Below, in pieces: positions 5,261 through 5,268 of a stretch of DNA of 5,268 bases. The stretch lies in the NCBI GenBank assembly GCA_947624765.1, contig CANQLS010000111.1, positions 1-5,268 of the forward strand. Direction: 5' to 3'. The translations under genes and the position numbers were made by a program. The notes beneath the pieces are model-generated. The model saw only the letters and a program-made list of their open reading frames with translations. It searched no databases and was not told the DNA's origin. The stretch's first letter is position 1. Each line of letters starts with the position of its first letter. The DNA is from an uncultured Clostridia bacterium (GTDB lineage: Bacteria > Bacillota > Clostridia > TANB77 > UBA1234).

Positions 5261-5268
5261 GAAAGCAA

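Overview
The window is AT-rich (about a third G+C by eye), uses standard bacterial stop codons, and carries consensus sigma-A promoters and strong purine-rich ribosome binding sites. All supported genes lie on the minus strand. This suggests a low-GC member of the Bacillota, probably an uncultivated clostridium-like gut organism. The taxonomic guess is inference: there is no rRNA or housekeeping marker here.

Layout in the direction of transcription (right to left). The right end (about 5101-5268) is non-coding, with short repeats, a dyad and a hairpin at the edge. A near-perfect promoter (5072-5100) then drives a 413-residue AAA_14/DUF4143-type ATPase (3806-5047). A second strong promoter (3711-3739) drives a long leader and then a surface-protein gene (1897-3352), which is broken by a single-base frameshift near 2485. 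A weak terminator and a third promoter (1819-1847) follow. They lead into a near-identical leader and a paralogous surface-protein gene, which runs off the left edge (1-1514).

The two surface proteins share a prepilin-like N-terminus and a near-identical first 140 residues. Their C-terminal regions differ and consist of GLUG-type beta-helix turns (GG-I/L-x-G, then N-C-x-N). They look like a tandem constant-plus-variable family of secreted adhesin- or pseudopilin-like proteins. Nothing shows a functional link to the ATPase.

The most unusual part is the roughly 240-base leader in front of each surface gene. By hand comparison it is about 98% identical between copies, more than the coding sequence it precedes. 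It opens with a small ORF (M-x-N-x-ETVAVL, then repeated His-Thr) that reads through a (CA)n dinucleotide tract. The tract has 9 units in one copy and 11 in the other, which changes the peptide's C-terminal frame. The homology starts at this ATG, while the promoters just upstream look unrelated. A conserved long-range stem and a GC-rich hairpin close the leader just before the ribosome binding site. This could be a leader-peptide regulatory region with a hypervariable repeat, or a dispersed repeat that landed in both places.
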